Shown: one piece after another, positions 45,082 through 54,894 of the stretch
How positions within the stretch are numbered: the stretch's first letter is position 1
Layout: every line of letters begins with the position of its first letter
Origin: Chlamydiae bacterium CG10_big_fil_rev_8_21_14_0_10_42_34
GTDB lineage: Bacteria > Chlamydiota > Chlamydiia > Chlamydiales > SM23-39
Direction: 5' to 3'
Assembly (NCBI GenBank): GCA_002773795.1
Contig: PFAD01000020.1
Location: forward strand, 124,001-188,000
DNA length: 64,000 nucleotides
The notes under the pieces: generated by a model
Databases searched by the model: none
What the model was told of the DNA's origin: nothing
What the model saw: the letters and a program-made list of their open reading frames with translations, nothing else
Made by a program: the position numbers and the translations under genes

Positions 45082-45732
45082 ATGTCGTTTCCTTTTGACT
45101 ACACTCATCCAGATATAGCCAATCGATTCTTACCTCTTGCAACAGAGGAAAATGAATCTAGCGAGACGAGTGATAATTCTGCAGAAGAGCTTACAGTAGA
45201 ATGTAAAGTTCATACAGAACACGAAATAATAAACGCCATTCAAAGTGTTATCAGATTTGTTCGACCTCCTGTGGAAGGAGAATACTTTGATGAAGAGACA
45301 GGCAAAACCTACCAGGTTCCAAATCACAGCCTACTTGTCCCTAAAGCCATGCAAATTTTCACTCAAGGGGAATATAAAGGTTATGGATTAACGCTGAAAA
45401 AACACATCACTCTTCCTGGTGAAAACAAACCTCGGTGCTGCGATCTTCTCTATTTTACAAAACAAGAGACTCAAATCAAATATGAGAATAGGAAACCTAT
45501 TTCTTATGCCAGTTTTTCGAGCTATTTTTCGGGCATAGAAAAGCGTATAGAAGAGCAGCAAATGGTTTTAAAGAATTTTTTTCTTACCTTGAAAAATGAG
45601 GCCTCGAAGTGGAAGTATGATTGGCTTGAGTGTTTATCCTCTGAGGAGACATTAGAGAAATATGGGTTTTCAGAAAAAGATGCGGTAGGTTTGCATGCGA
45701 TTGTTCTGTTTTACAAAGAAATGGAGGCTTGA
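45082..45732 (+). CDS. Unknown protein of the U-box operon
   Basis: The ATG at 45082 gives 216 residues with an acidic N-terminus (about 20-40, EENESSETSDNSAEE) and a mixed alpha/beta middle (GEYFDEETGKTYQVPNHSLLVPKAMQIF). No membrane segment, signal peptide or known motif is seen. It shares the operon with the two U-box proteins. Its stop overlaps the start of the next gene by one base, which again implies tight coupling. Substrate adaptor or independent effector roles are both open. Confidence 0.65.
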   Translation: MSFPFDYTHPDIANRFLPLATEENESSETSDNSAEELTVECKVHTEHEIINAIQSVIRFVRPPVEGEYFDEETGKTYQVPNHSLLVPKAMQIFTQGEYKGYGLTLKKHITLPGENKPRCCDLLYFTKQETQIKYENRKPISYASFSSYFSGIEKRIEEQQMVLKNFFLTLKNEASKWKYDWLECLSSEETLEKYGFSEKDAVGLHAIVLFYKEMEA

Positions 45733-46430
45733 TGTCTAACTCATTATCTTGGGTATCTTTACCACGGGGAAATGTGGATTTTTTTTTCTGTGATGGCGAC
45801 CAAAAAGTAAAAATTGAGCAGGTAGTGGCAGATATCGCGCTTGAGAAACTATCAGATGTCCAGTTGAATGCAGTTTTAAAACAGTGCCACCACCATTTTG
45901 CTCCGTTAAGTGATGGTTCTAAAAAACTTTATCTCCATTTGAAAATGAAAGGAGGGATGATGACAGATGATACCCTTCCTTTAGTACAGAATTTATCAAT
46001 CACTGATGCCAATGTTTCAGATTCAGTTGTTGCTGACAACATTATCAGGATCGTTAAAGATCGCGCTTATTCCAGTGTGACTGTACAAAGACTGCGGTAT
46101 CAATTTCCAGGAGAAAATGAGTCTAAGCCCTCAAGAGAAATTATCCTTACCCCCACTAACTGGCAGTGGGTTATCCATTTGGTAAGAGCCATCGTGGTTG
46201 AAAACAAGACGATTAATTCAAATCGAGCTGTTAAAGCAATTTTAGGATCAGACGATGGCGAAGATTCTAAACAACTCGTACAAGCTTACCGAAAGAACTT
46301 CTCATTCAAAATTATAGTGTCCCTCGATGGCTTGAATTTTTATTTTGAACCGATAAGGGACTGGACCACCTCTAAAGTTGAAGGCATAATTCCTGTTGCA
46401 AGTAACGAAAATGCGTGCGTTCTCGTTTAG
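45732..46430 (+). CDS. Unknown protein ending in a CaaX-like motif
   Basis: The ATG at 45732 has GGAGG four bases upstream and overlaps the previous stop. The 232-residue protein is soluble, with beta-type segments such as FFFCDGDQKVKIEQVV, RYQFPGENESKPSREIILTP and KIIVSLDGLNFYFEP. It ends ENACVLV, so the last four residues (CVLV) match the C-aliphatic-aliphatic-X pattern recognised by host prenyltransferases. That is only suggestive, since X is valine. It closes the five-gene operon; no terminator hairpin is obvious after it. Confidence 0.65.
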   Translation: MSNSLSWVSLPRGNVDFFFCDGDQKVKIEQVVADIALEKLSDVQLNAVLKQCHHHFAPLSDGSKKLYLHLKMKGGMMTDDTLPLVQNLSITDANVSDSVVADNIIRIVKDRAYSSVTVQRLRYQFPGENESKPSREIILTPTNWQWVIHLVRAIVVENKTINSNRAVKAILGSDDGEDSKQLVQAYRKNFSFKIIVSLDGLNFYFEPIRDWTTSKVEGIIPVASNENACVLV

Positions 46431-46458
46431 CAATCCAAGGAGAGGGCCTGTTTTTGAA

Positions 46459-46854
46459 CTATTCGAGATGTTCGAGGGCGAGGGTGACGAAGGGGGCTGT
46501 TTGTGTTGATTTTAGCTCTTTGAGAGAAAACCACTGCCCCTCCTCTTCGGCGGGCGTGTGTGTCGGCTCTGTATTATGGATCCGATAGATAATCCCTATA
46601 TGATGATAGCGATAGTCCTCGTGCTCCCCATGATGTGCAATCACGGTAAGAAGGGTTGGGTTTTGGGTGGTGAGGGCTGCCTCTTCGATCAACTCACGGT
46701 GGAGCGCCTCAAGGGGTGTTTCTGAGTACTCTAGACCGCCGCCAGGAAGATCCCAATACCCTTTGTGGGGCCCTAACTTCTTCTTGGTCAAAAATATCTG
46801 TTCGTTTTGGATGATCAGTCCGTATGCACCCGTTCGGGAAAATTGCTTTGCCAT
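46459..46854 (-). CDS. NUDIX hydrolase
   Basis: The 131-residue protein contains a full Nudix box, GGGLEYSETPLEALHRELIEEA (about 38-59), with the metal-binding REllEE core, embedded in the small Nudix fold (GLIIQNEQIFLTKKK before, IIYRIHNTEP after). Nudix enzymes hydrolyse nucleoside diphosphates linked to another group; the specific substrate cannot be assigned. It faces the U-box operon with a 28-base gap. Confidence 0.92.
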   Translation of the reverse strand: MAKQFSRTGAYGLIIQNEQIFLTKKKLGPHKGYWDLPGGGLEYSETPLEALHRELIEEAALTTQNPTLLTVIAHHGEHEDYRYHHIGIIYRIHNTEPTHTPAEEEGQWFSLKELKSTQTAPFVTLALEHLE

Positions 46855-46882
46855 ATGACAGGTATTGTACTCAAAGAGAGAT

Positions 46883-46908
46883 TTAGGTGGAAGATCGCTT
46901 CCACCTAA
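46883..46908 (-). terminator. Intrinsic terminator of the 46921 gene
   Basis: TTAGGTGGAAG (46883-46893) and CTTCCACCTAA (46898-46908) form a perfect 11-bp stem with loop ATCG, 12 bases after the stop of the gene at 46921-47196 on the minus strand. The trailing minus-strand sequence is T/C-rich. Confidence 0.75.
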
Positions 46909-46920
46909 CTTTCATCTACG

Positions 46921-47196
46921 TTAGCTCCAAAGCCTCCAAGGACCTTTCGGCGGAATTGTTTGTTTCACATCTGGATCTATGCCGCGAATGCGGTTGCATA
47001 GGCTCTGGATCGAAGCTTTCGCTTCTGCGTATTTTGTAGCAAAAAATTCACAGACTGCTGCCCAAACTTTTGCTGCTTTTGTTCTTGTTGGTTCGGTTGT
47101 ATCAACAATATACTTCCATGTCGAAGTAGCTTTTGCTTTCAATTGATCACAATAGGGTTGTACTCTCGCAGAGATCCCTGGTAAAGATGCACTCAT
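46921..47196 (-). CDS. Hypothetical 91-residue protein
   Basis: A small, mostly helical protein with Ala/Lys/Thr-rich amphipathic helices (STWKYIVDTTEPTRTKAAKVWAAV, KYAEAKASIQSLCNRIRGI). No signal peptide. It shares a W-K-Y core (TWKYI versus TWKYT) and overall size with the next upstream gene, so the two may be distant paralogues. Function unknown. Confidence 0.6.
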   Translation of the reverse strand: MSASLPGISARVQPYCDQLKAKATSTWKYIVDTTEPTRTKAAKVWAAVCEFFATKYAEAKASIQSLCNRIRGIDPDVKQTIPPKGPWRLWS

Positions 47197-47302
47197 ATCT
47201 TCCTCTTTGTTAGTTAATTTGTTTAAGTTTTACTCTTGACCCCGTCATTCTAGACCCGAAACTTCTTCACGAAGTACAGCCACAAAACAAGCCCAGCTTT
47301 CA

Positions 47303-47725
47303 CTAAAAGGCGCTTGGGGGGGTGTGGTCTTTTGAAACAGTTGTACTTTGTTGCTGAAGTTTAGCGTTCCTATCCTCTAAGGATTTAATTTGTTTTTCAT
47401 GGCGACTTAATGCATCTTTTAAATCTTCGTTTTCAAACTTTAATTTAATTGTCTCCCAAATTCCTCGAATTTGCAAACCTATCATAGCTATTTTCGCTCC
47501 AAAGGATGGGTAGATTAATTCCATCACCATGATAAAAAGTGCACTTATTTGACTACCTACTGACTCAATAACAATAACTGTATACTTCCATGTACGCACG
47601 ACCCAATTCTTACAGTTTTCAAACATCCTCACTGCAGCTTTCGTCACAGAACCATCCTTTAACTCGTTAAAATATTCTGTAAGTCTGTAGCAGAAAGATT
47701 GTTCGAGCGGTTGAATGGTTGCCAT
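47303..47725 (-). CDS. Hypothetical protein with hydrophobic core and C-terminal coiled coil
   Basis: From the ATG at 47725 (GAGG upstream) the 140-residue protein has a bilobed hydrophobic region at about 48-90 (YTVIVIESVGSQISALFIMVMELIY, then AKIAMIGLQI), followed by a coiled coil (ENEDLKDALSRHEKQIKSLEDRNAKLQQQ) and a proline tail. A hydrophobic bilobe of this kind is the hallmark by which chlamydial inclusion-membrane (Inc) proteins are usually spotted, but length and charge need testing. It is upstream of, and perhaps paired with, the 91-residue gene. Confidence 0.6.
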   Translation of the reverse strand: MATIQPLEQSFCYRLTEYFNELKDGSVTKAAVRMFENCKNWVVRTWKYTVIVIESVGSQISALFIMVMELIYPSFGAKIAMIGLQIRGIWETIKLKFENEDLKDALSRHEKQIKSLEDRNAKLQQQSTTVSKDHTPPSAF

Positions 47726-47846
47726 AACACACCTCATTTATTAAGGAACAAATAAGATAAACCATTTCTTAATTTTTGTTAAAGAAATATTTGAGAAATA
47801 GGCAAAGCATTAAACATAAAGGAGAAAGAGATGTCGGATCTGAAGT

Positions 47847-49583
47847 TTATTTAAGACGATCTTTAAGATCGCTGAGTTCTTGAAGAAGTGGTTTTGGCAT
47901 CTTATCGCCAAACAACTTGAAGTAGTTGGTAAGCTCTTCAACCTCTGCTTGCCACGCTTTTTTATCAATGGAAAGAAGCTCTTTAAGATCGACGGTAAGA
48001 TTTGTAATATCAAGGGTTGTGGGGATGTTGCCGATGGGAGTTTTTTCAGCTGGGGCTTCGTTCGATGTGCGCTCAAAGATCCATTTCAAGATCCGAGAGT
48101 TTTCTCCGAAACCGGGCCAGAGAAATTTACCATCCGCCCCCTTACGAAACCAATTAACATAGTAAACGCGGGGCATTTTATCAGATTTTTTCCCCATTTC
48201 AAGCCAATGGGCAAAGTAATCGCCCATATTGTAGCCGCAAAATGGGAGCATAGCAAAAGGATCATGGCGCAGTTTGCCTACTTCCCCTTTTGCTGCAGCT
48301 GTGGTTTCTGAACTTACACTTGCACCAAGAAAAGTTCCGTGCTGCCAGCTAAACGACTCGTAAATAAGAGGGACAACAGAATTTCTCCTGCCACCAAAAA
48401 TAATGGCAGAGATAGGAACTCCTTCAGGATTTTCTGCCTCAGGGTCGTAGATTGGGTTTTGCTTTGCAGACACTGTAAAGCGCGAGTTAGGGTGTGCTGC
48501 TGGCTTATTTGAGCTCGGATCGTAGGGAGTTCCGTACCATGAGGTGAGGTTTTTAGGTGCAGGTCCATCCATCCCCTCCCACCAAACTTCTTTTTCTGCA
48601 GTAAGGGCAACATTTGTAAAAATCGCATCGTGCGAGATCGTGCGCATCGCATTTGGATTTGTTTTCATCGAGGTGCCGGGAGCTACGCCAAAATAGCCCG
48701 CTTCAGGATTAACCGCATAGAGTCTGCCATCATCACCAAAGCGCATCCAAGCGATATCGTCGCCAACGCACTCTACTTTCCATCCAGGAAGTGTTGGATT
48801 GAGCATGGCGAGATTTGTTTTTCCGCATGCACTTGGGAAAGCTGCAGCGATATATTTTTTCTCACCCTTAGGGTTCGTGATCCCCAAAATTAACATATGC
48901 TCGGCAAGCCATCCCTCGTCTCTGCCCAAAACGCTCGCGATCCGAAGAGCAAGACACTTTTTCCCGAGCAAGGCATTGCCCCCATAACCGCTTCCAAATG
49001 ACCAGATAGAGCGCTCTTCAGGAAAGTGAGCGATGCACCGTTTTTGAGGATTACAAGGCCAAGGCTGGTCCTTTTCACCAGCCTTCAAAGGGACACCTAC
49101 TGAATGGACCCCCGGAACAAAGGTATCTTTCAGTTCTTTTAGAGCTGAAGAGCCCATCCGGGTCATGATCTTCATATTGAGGACAACGTAGGGAGAATCG
49201 GTAATTTCAATCCCGATTTTTGAGTGTTTTGAGCCTAAAGGGCCCATGCAGTAGGGCACTACATACATTGTTCTCCCCTCCATACAGCCAGCGAAAAGCT
49301 CTTGGAGGTGTTTGTGCATTTCTGCTGGATCTTTCCAGTTATTGGTAGGGCCTGCATCGTCTTTGTTCTTCGAGCAGATAAACGTCGATTCTTCAACACG
49401 AGCGACGTCGTCAGGACTAGAGTGACACCAAAAGCTATTGGGCCGTTTTATGGGAACAAGGGTCCCTTTTGAGACCATTTCAGATGCGATTTTTTTATAT
49501 TCTTGATCAGAACCATCGCAAAGATGGATTTGCGCAGGACGGCACAGGGCCGCAATTTCATCGATCCACTGCTTGTAGTTCAT
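47847..49583 (-). CDS. pckG: Phosphoenolpyruvate carboxykinase (GTP)
   Basis: The 578-residue protein has the GTP-type signatures [32 protein letters not shown] (P-loop/kinase-1 motif with the reactive cysteine), and [17 protein letters not shown]. It interconverts oxaloacetate and phosphoenolpyruvate, feeding gluconeogenesis in organisms using host amino acids. The start is the ATG at 49583 rather than the TTG at 49589. mreB is 8 bases upstream on the same strand, the same pairing as in Chlamydia, so both are probably in one operon with the SNF2 helicase gene behind. Confidence 0.97.
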   Translation of the reverse strand: MNYKQWIDEIAALCRPAQIHLCDGSDQEYKKIASEMVSKGTLVPIKRPNSFWCHSSPDDVARVEESTFICSKNKDDAGPTNNWKDPAEMHKHLQELFAGCMEGRTMYVVPYCMGPLGSKHSKIGIEITDSPYVVLNMKIMTRMGSSALKELKDTFVPGVHSVGVPLKAGEKDQPWPCNPQKRCIAHFPEERSIWSFGSGYGGNALLGKKCLALRIASVLGRDEGWLAEHMLILGITNPKGEKKYIAAAFPSACGKTNLAMLNPTLPGWKVECVGDDIAWMRFGDDGRLYAVNPEAGYFGVAPGTSMKTNPNAMRTISHDAIFTNVALTAEKEVWWEGMDGPAPKNLTSWYGTPYDPSSNKPAAHPNSRFTVSAKQNPIYDPEAENPEGVPISAIIFGGRRNSVVPLIYESFSWQHGTFLGASVSSETTAAAKGEVGKLRHDPFAMLPFCGYNMGDYFAHWLEMGKKSDKMPRVYYVNWFRKGADGKFLWPGFGENSRILKWIFERTSNEAPAEKTPIGNIPTTLDITNLTVDLKELLSIDKKAWQAEVEELTNYFKLFGDKMPKPLLQELSDLKDRLK

Positions 49584-49591
49584 GTGCAAAA

Positions 49592-50680
49592 TTAAAGCGG
49601 TTTTTTCTTCTTAAATCTATCGAGGTAATCCAGAGCTTTTCCAGTTCCCAAACAAACTGCAAGCAGCGGGTTTGGAGCCACAAACACAGGAAGACCCGTT
49701 TCTTTAATGAGGGCTTTATCAAGACCCTTCATTAGGGCGCCACCACCTGCAAGGACCATTCCTCGTTCAACGAGATCGGCCGCAAGTTCAGGGGGACATT
49801 TTTCTAAGGTGAGCTTGACGTTTTCAATGATTTGTTGAATCGGTTCTGCAAGGCATTCACGAATTTCAACAGAGTTAATCCGTTTTGTGATGGGAAGACC
49901 CGCCACTTGGTCTCTTCCTCGTACTTCCATCTCAAGCTCATTATTGCCGAGTGGATAGGCAGATCCAATAGTCATTTTGATTTCTTCCGCCGTTCGAGGT
50001 CCAATCATAAGATTGTACGTACGGCGCATATAATTCATGATGCAATCATCAAACTCATCCCCCGCAATTCGAAGGCTTCGAGATTCGACAATTCCTCCGA
50101 GAGAAATAATTGCAATTTCAGTTGTACCACCACCGATATCGATGATCATATTCCCCGAAGGCTCATGAACCGGAAGATCAACGCCAATTGCAGCCGCCAT
50201 AGGCTCTTCAATCAAAATAACTTCTTGTGCGCCAGCGTGAAGAGCGGAATCTTCTACAGCCCGTTTTTCAACGCCTGTAATCCCAGATGGTACAGCAATG
50301 AGGATTCGAGGACGAAATAGACTGCGAGCAGGCGTTACCCGTCGGATGAGAGCTTTTAACATCCCTTCGGCGATTTCAAAATCGGCGATCACTCCGTCTT
50401 TCATAGGACGTACGGCATGGATTTTACGAGGAGTTTTGCCGAGCATCGCCTTGGCTTTGTGCCCTACAGCGAGAACATCATTCGTCAATGAATCGACCGC
50501 AACCACAGAGGGTTCAGCTAGCACGATCCCTTTGCCGCGAACATAAACAAGAGTGTTGGCAGTCCCAAGGTCAATCCCGATATCGCTGGAAAATATCCCA
50601 GACAATCGGTTGATTTTCCGCTTTAAAACGGCTCGAAGTTGATTCAGTGTTTGAAGGGCTTGATCTGCTGTTTTATTCAT
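49592..50680 (-). CDS. mreB: Rod-shape determining protein MreB
   Basis: The 362-residue actin-fold protein has [20 protein letters not shown] (phosphate-1), [36 protein letters not shown] (connect and phosphate-2) and the adenosine motif [11 protein letters not shown]. MreB filaments organise peptidoglycan synthesis; in chlamydiae, which lack FtsZ, MreB takes part in polar division. It is preceded by the SNF2 helicase gene with a 22-base gap and followed by pckG, matching the Chlamydia order. Confidence 0.97.
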   Translation of the reverse strand: MNKTADQALQTLNQLRAVLKRKINRLSGIFSSDIGIDLGTANTLVYVRGKGIVLAEPSVVAVDSLTNDVLAVGHKAKAMLGKTPRKIHAVRPMKDGVIADFEIAEGMLKALIRRVTPARSLFRPRILIAVPSGITGVEKRAVEDSALHAGAQEVILIEEPMAAAIGVDLPVHEPSGNMIIDIGGGTTEIAIISLGGIVESRSLRIAGDEFDDCIMNYMRRTYNLMIGPRTAEEIKMTIGSAYPLGNNELEMEVRGRDQVAGLPITKRINSVEIRECLAEPIQQIIENVKLTLEKCPPELAADLVERGMVLAGGGALMKGLDKALIKETGLPVFVAPNPLLAVCLGTGKALDYLDRFKKKKPL

Positions 50681-50702
50681 AATCTTCGGATTTTAAAAGT
50701 CA

Positions 50703-53700
50703 TCATGTTTGTAGAAGTTCGAGTACGTCTTCCCATGTAAGTTTAGCAATTGCTTCATCATCGCAGCTTACCACTTTCTTGACCAATCCTTTTTTACGGC
50801 GTTGCATTTCAACAATCTTCTCTTCAATTGTATTCAAGGTAATTAGCTTATATGAAGAGACCGAATTTTTCTGGCCAATGCGATGGACGCGGTCGGTTGC
50901 TTGGTTTTCAACTGCTGGGTTCCACCACATATCATAATGGATCACTGTATCTGCTCCAACAAGATTTAATCCAGTACCGCCGGCCTTGAGAGACACGAGG
51001 AAAACAGGAATCTTTGGATTTTCATTAAACTCTTTGACAATCCCCATTCGATTTTTCGTCGAACCATCGAGATAGGAGAACGAAATACCGCGCTGTTCAA
51101 AGTCTTCGCGCATAATTTGGAGCATTCGTGTGTATTGGCTGAAGATAACCGTTTTATGATTGCTTTCAACAAGCGTTTGAAGAAGCTCAATGAGCATGTC
51201 GTATTTCGAAGAATCGCCAAGTTCCGCTTTTTCTTTCGCAAAAATTGCTGGGTGGCAGCAGATTTGCTTGAGTCTAGTAAGGGTAGCAAGAACGTGGATT
51301 TGCACTTTGTCAAAACCGTCTCTCTTAACAAGTTTGACCAGCTCATCTCTCGCAGATGCTGCATAAGATCTATAAAGATCCATTTGTACATCAGATAATT
51401 GACAGTGGTAGACAATTTCAGAAACAGGCGGCAGATCGTGAAGAACATCGCTTTTCATGCGACGCATAATGAATGGGGATACTTTTTTGCGTAAGTACTC
51501 CACATTTTTCACCTGCTGCTCGCCGGTTACGCGGATATAATTTTCCAAAAACCGTTCGTATGTCCCAAGAAAGCCTGGCATCAGAAAATCCATCAAGCTC
51601 CATAGCTCGTCGAGCGAATTCTCAATAGGAGTACCCGTCAAGATCAATCGATGTGCGGCTTGAATCATTTTAACCGATTTAGCATTGCGCGTTCCGCGGT
51701 TTTTGATATGTTGCGCTTCATCTAAAATTGCATACGAGAATGACTCTTGGCTATAGGTCTCTATATCTTTTTGCAACAATGTATAGGAGGTGATGATCAC
51801 ATCGTAATCATCTAATTTAACGAGAAGTTTTTTTCTCTGATTCGGAATGCCGTCAATCACAATAGCGCGCAGCTTCGGATTGAAGCGGTGAAGCTCTTCT
51901 TTCCAATTATAAAGGAGCGATGTTGGGCAAACAATGAGCGCACGAGCGTCTTTATTTTTCAATTTATTTTGGGTAATTGCCGTAATCGCCTGCACCGTTT
52001 TTCCAAGACCCATATCATCGGCTAAGATCCCGTTGAGGTACATAAGGCGAAGTCGCTCCAGCCAGTTCACCCCTTCCGCTTGATACGGTCTGAGTTCTGC
52101 CTTTACCTCTTTCGGAATTGGAGAAGGCGTTATGGCTGTTTGTCCAAGCATTTGGCTGCGGATTTCGAGGAGCTTTTCGGACATCGTAAATTTAACGGGC
52201 AGTCCATCAAAAGCTTTTGGATCAATAGTTGCAAGATTCCAAAGTGGCTTCTTCTCTTTGTGCTCATCGAGTTTTTTGATTCCTAGCTCGTCATAAAGCT
52301 GCACAAGTTTCGATATTCGCTCGAGATCGAGTACTAAAATCTTAGAAAAGCGAGAGCTCATCTCTTTTGTACGTTTAGCATCGAGATCGAGGTACGATCT
52401 TTTTGCGGCAAGACACTCCCAAAGAAGCTCTAGCTTCACACCGCGCAAAGCACCATTGACCTTTAGATCGATATCGTAGTAACCAATTGTACTACTTGCA
52501 TCTAATTTAAGCTCAAAAGTTGTCTCATCATAAATGAATTGATCGAGTAGGTTCTGTGGGCATTCAAATTGGACTCTATGCTGATTGCGAGGGATCACTC
52601 CCGTCATAAATTCGACAATTTTCTTCTCGGTTTTCGCAACATAGGCCCCGGTTTGCGTATTGAACACGAAATCTTGGAAAAGCTCTTCTATAATTTGACG
52701 CTCTTCAACTAAATTACGCGCTAAAACGCCCTGCTCTGTAGCAAATGATTTAATATCTTCATATTTGAGCTTTGATGCTAAAGAGGAGACTTCTTGCCCT
52801 TCATAGGAGAAATAAAGCGCCGCATCTAACTCCCCATCGAGATAGGTCAAAACACAGCGAGCCTCTAATTTACCAGTAAAGGGAAGGGTGACAAATTTTT
52901 CCAAGATCTCTGTATTGGTAATTTCTGCAAAGCGTTTCAATTCAGGCAGCGAGTTTTCAACAAGTGTACCAAACAACGGCTCTGGCACGGTCATATCGCG
53001 GAGCGTATTGATGTTGAGTAGATGGGTCCTTTTAATATGGGGCGGGAAGCGGTAGTAGGTATCTTGGTTGATCATACCGGGCTGCGCACACTCAAAAAGG
53101 GTGACGTCATCTGTATTTAAGCAGCTATCCCCTATCACCAACTTGGGTTTGAAAAGGATTTTTGCCGCTGGAGGATCGAGATACTCTAATTGGAATCTTA
53201 GTGTTACAAAGTTTGGCGCATAGCGCAAAGGCATTTCCAAAGAACCTAAATACAAGCATGGCAAAACGGGGAGGTCATCATCGAGATCCTTAAAGCCTCT
53301 TGGTCCCGATTGGCTATTTGCAATTTCATGCGTCCTTGCTAGCAAAAGACCAAACACCTCGGGATCGATTTGCGCAATACGGCTCGCCCGCTCATTTTGC
53401 GTGTTTTCAACCATCCGCGCATGATCCATAATGATTTGCAAGATAGATGCACCATGAGAGTCAAAGCTTTTCAAAGAGAAAAATAGGCGCCGGCCTCCGA
53501 CAAACAGGGGCTCTTCGTAGCGCACCGCCTCTAAAAACCCCTTCAACTGAGAAATTTGGAGCGGCTTTGAACGAAAAGGGAGTCTTAACGCAAGCTGAAA
53601 TTCAATCTTACTTTTCTTATCGCTTTGCAAAGACTGCGGATTGAAAATTACTGCAAGTTCAGCCGAAGCAAGAGAGCTCTCTGCTTGAGGCAAGAAAAAG

Positions 53701-54179
53701 GGAGAATGGGACAATACATCAGAGGACGCTACATATTCTTGCAATACTTGCTTTTGATAACGGGCATCTTGTTTAACAACTTCGTTATTTTCAGCCTCTT
53801 TAATTGCTTCAATCAGCTCTTGCTTTTCGTGACTCTCTAAATTTTCATCCGTTGAGATATCAGATTCTCTTGAATACTCGATCAAAAGACTATCGATTTT
53901 GTCCTCTAAAAAGAAGATCAACGCAGCTAAATGCTGACAGTCATAACGACTTGGACAATCGCAATTTGTATGAACAGCTGTTGACTCAAAACGGTCTACT
54001 TCAATTTCACTTTCATACGTACTTTCGTAGTTACTAAGGACCTTACTACTAAAGCGTATCGTTTCGTTATCAAGCTTAATAATTTTTGCTTGTAAAATCC
54101 GACTCTTATCGTATAGTTGCCTCCCTTCTTTCAGGATGGCAGAGGAAAAATCTTGTCTTAGTTTACGAAAGTTCAACAT
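50703..54179 (-). CDS. SNF2-family helicase with SWIM zinc finger
   Basis: The 1158-residue protein has an N-terminal SWIM zinc-binding motif (CDCPSRYDCQHLAALIFF, about 75-92). The SNF2 ATPase core follows: LRPYQAEGVNWLERLRLMYLNGILADDMGLGKTVQ (motif I GLGKT), DEAQHIKN (DExx box), LTGTPIENS, then the C-terminal helicase lobe with VSLKAGGTGLNLVGAD and ATDRVHRIGQ. It is the Chlamydia SWI/SNF homologue near mreB. Such proteins translocate on double-stranded DNA to remodel protein-DNA complexes, including RNA polymerase; the target in chlamydiae is unknown. It ends 22 bases before mreB. Confidence 0.95.
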   Translation of the reverse strand: MLNFRKLRQDFSSAILKEGRQLYDKSRILQAKIIKLDNETIRFSSKVLSNYESTYESEIEVDRFESTAVHTNCDCPSRYDCQHLAALIFFLEDKIDSLLIEYSRESDISTDENLESHEKQELIEAIKEAENNEVVKQDARYQKQVLQEYVASSDVLSHSPFFLPQAESSLASAELAVIFNPQSLQSDKKSKIEFQLALRLPFRSKPLQISQLKGFLEAVRYEEPLFVGGRRLFFSLKSFDSHGASILQIIMDHARMVENTQNERASRIAQIDPEVFGLLLARTHEIANSQSGPRGFKDLDDDLPVLPCLYLGSLEMPLRYAPNFVTLRFQLEYLDPPAAKILFKPKLVIGDSCLNTDDVTLFECAQPGMINQDTYYRFPPHIKRTHLLNINTLRDMTVPEPLFGTLVENSLPELKRFAEITNTEILEKFVTLPFTGKLEARCVLTYLDGELDAALYFSYEGQEVSSLASKLKYEDIKSFATEQGVLARNLVEERQIIEELFQDFVFNTQTGAYVAKTEKKIVEFMTGVIPRNQHRVQFECPQNLLDQFIYDETTFELKLDASSTIGYYDIDLKVNGALRGVKLELLWECLAAKRSYLDLDAKRTKEMSSRFSKILVLDLERISKLVQLYDELGIKKLDEHKEKKPLWNLATIDPKAFDGLPVKFTMSEKLLEIRSQMLGQTAITPSPIPKEVKAELRPYQAEGVNWLERLRLMYLNGILADDMGLGKTVQAITAITQNKLKNKDARALIVCPTSLLYNWKEELHRFNPKLRAIVIDGIPNQRKKLLVKLDDYDVIITSYTLLQKDIETYSQESFSYAILDEAQHIKNRGTRNAKSVKMIQAAHRLILTGTPIENSLDELWSLMDFLMPGFLGTYERFLENYIRVTGEQQVKNVEYLRKKVSPFIMRRMKSDVLHDLPPVSEIVYHCQLSDVQMDLYRSYAASARDELVKLVKRDGFDKVQIHVLATLTRLKQICCHPAIFAKEKAELGDSSKYDMLIELLQTLVESNHKTVIFSQYTRMLQIMREDFEQRGISFSYLDGSTKNRMGIVKEFNENPKIPVFLVSLKAGGTGLNLVGADTVIHYDMWWNPAVENQATDRVHRIGQKNSVSSYKLITLNTIEEKIVEMQRRKKGLVKKVVSCDDEAIAKLTWEDVLELLQT

Positions 54180-54272
54180 ATCATTTACTTGCGGTTAGTC
54201 TGAATTCTTCGTTTTACAGACTTTTCAAAAGGAGCGCAACCAAAATATTTAAAAAATTCAAAAAAAATGCCC

Positions 54273-54866
54273 TTAAACCATATTCTCGAGGCGATTTTCA
54301 CTTTTTTGTGCCTCTTGAATTTCATCAGAAAATGCAAGCAGAGAAAATCCGTAACGACTTAACTCCTCTTTCTTCAAATCCCAAAGAAAATTTTGTTCCT
54401 CAGATGTTTGTGCTTTTGCAATATGCGCATTGTAAATTTCGTCGATTTTTTTTGCGGCGGCCCTGAGATAACTGCTCCGAATTAAAAATGCCGTGGAAAG
54501 TGCAGTAATCTCAATTCCTTCAACTAAATACCCAACAGAGTGGCCCAAATTCGAATAAAGCTGAGTGGCGTTATTCGCCGTATCTATATTTGAAGAGTAT
54601 AAATCGTTATACGATTCGATCCGATACACGTTGAAGCACGCAATCGATCCAATAACTAATGGATGCATGAGAACGCCAGTTGCAACAACAGCAGCAACAC
54701 CTGCCGCCACCCACCAAGGATACGTCTTGGCTTTTTGCTTTAGCTCTATACCTGTTAAATAGGTCATATTTTTAATAGTAAACCATTTTGACATCTCGGC
54801 ATCGATACTCAAAAGTGTAGGTCGAAGATTTTGCTCTATTTGGCTGCTAGTTATAACTGGATTCAT
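54273..54866 (-). CDS. Unknown membrane protein, divergent from the DtxR-type regulator
   Basis: The ATG at 54866 follows GGAAAACGAC. The 197-residue protein has a long hydrophobic region (about 50-83, WWVAAGVAAVVATGVLMHPLVIGSIACF) and a second, weaker one (GYLVEGIEITALSTAFLI). The rest is helical with EELSRYGFSLLAFSDEIQE. No transporter family is recognised. Its divergent orientation with a palindromic operator in between suggests control by the regulator at 54962. The hydrophobic profile resembles inclusion-membrane candidates too. Confidence 0.65.
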   Translation of the reverse strand: MNPVITSSQIEQNLRPTLLSIDAEMSKWFTIKNMTYLTGIELKQKAKTYPWWVAAGVAAVVATGVLMHPLVIGSIACFNVYRIESYNDLYSSNIDTANNATQLYSNLGHSVGYLVEGIEITALSTAFLIRSSYLRAAAKKIDEIYNAHIAKAQTSEEQNFLWDLKKEELSRYGFSLLAFSDEIQEAQKSENRLENMV

Positions 54867-54894
54867 GTCGTTTTCCTTTATAGAATTTTTTTTA

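Noticed and set aside
47831-47854. Seven-codon frame (MSDLKFI) behind a perfect ribosome-binding site AAAGGAG
   Set aside because: Too short, overlaps the 3' end of pckG on the other strand and has no attenuator-like structure; may be chance or a remnant start.
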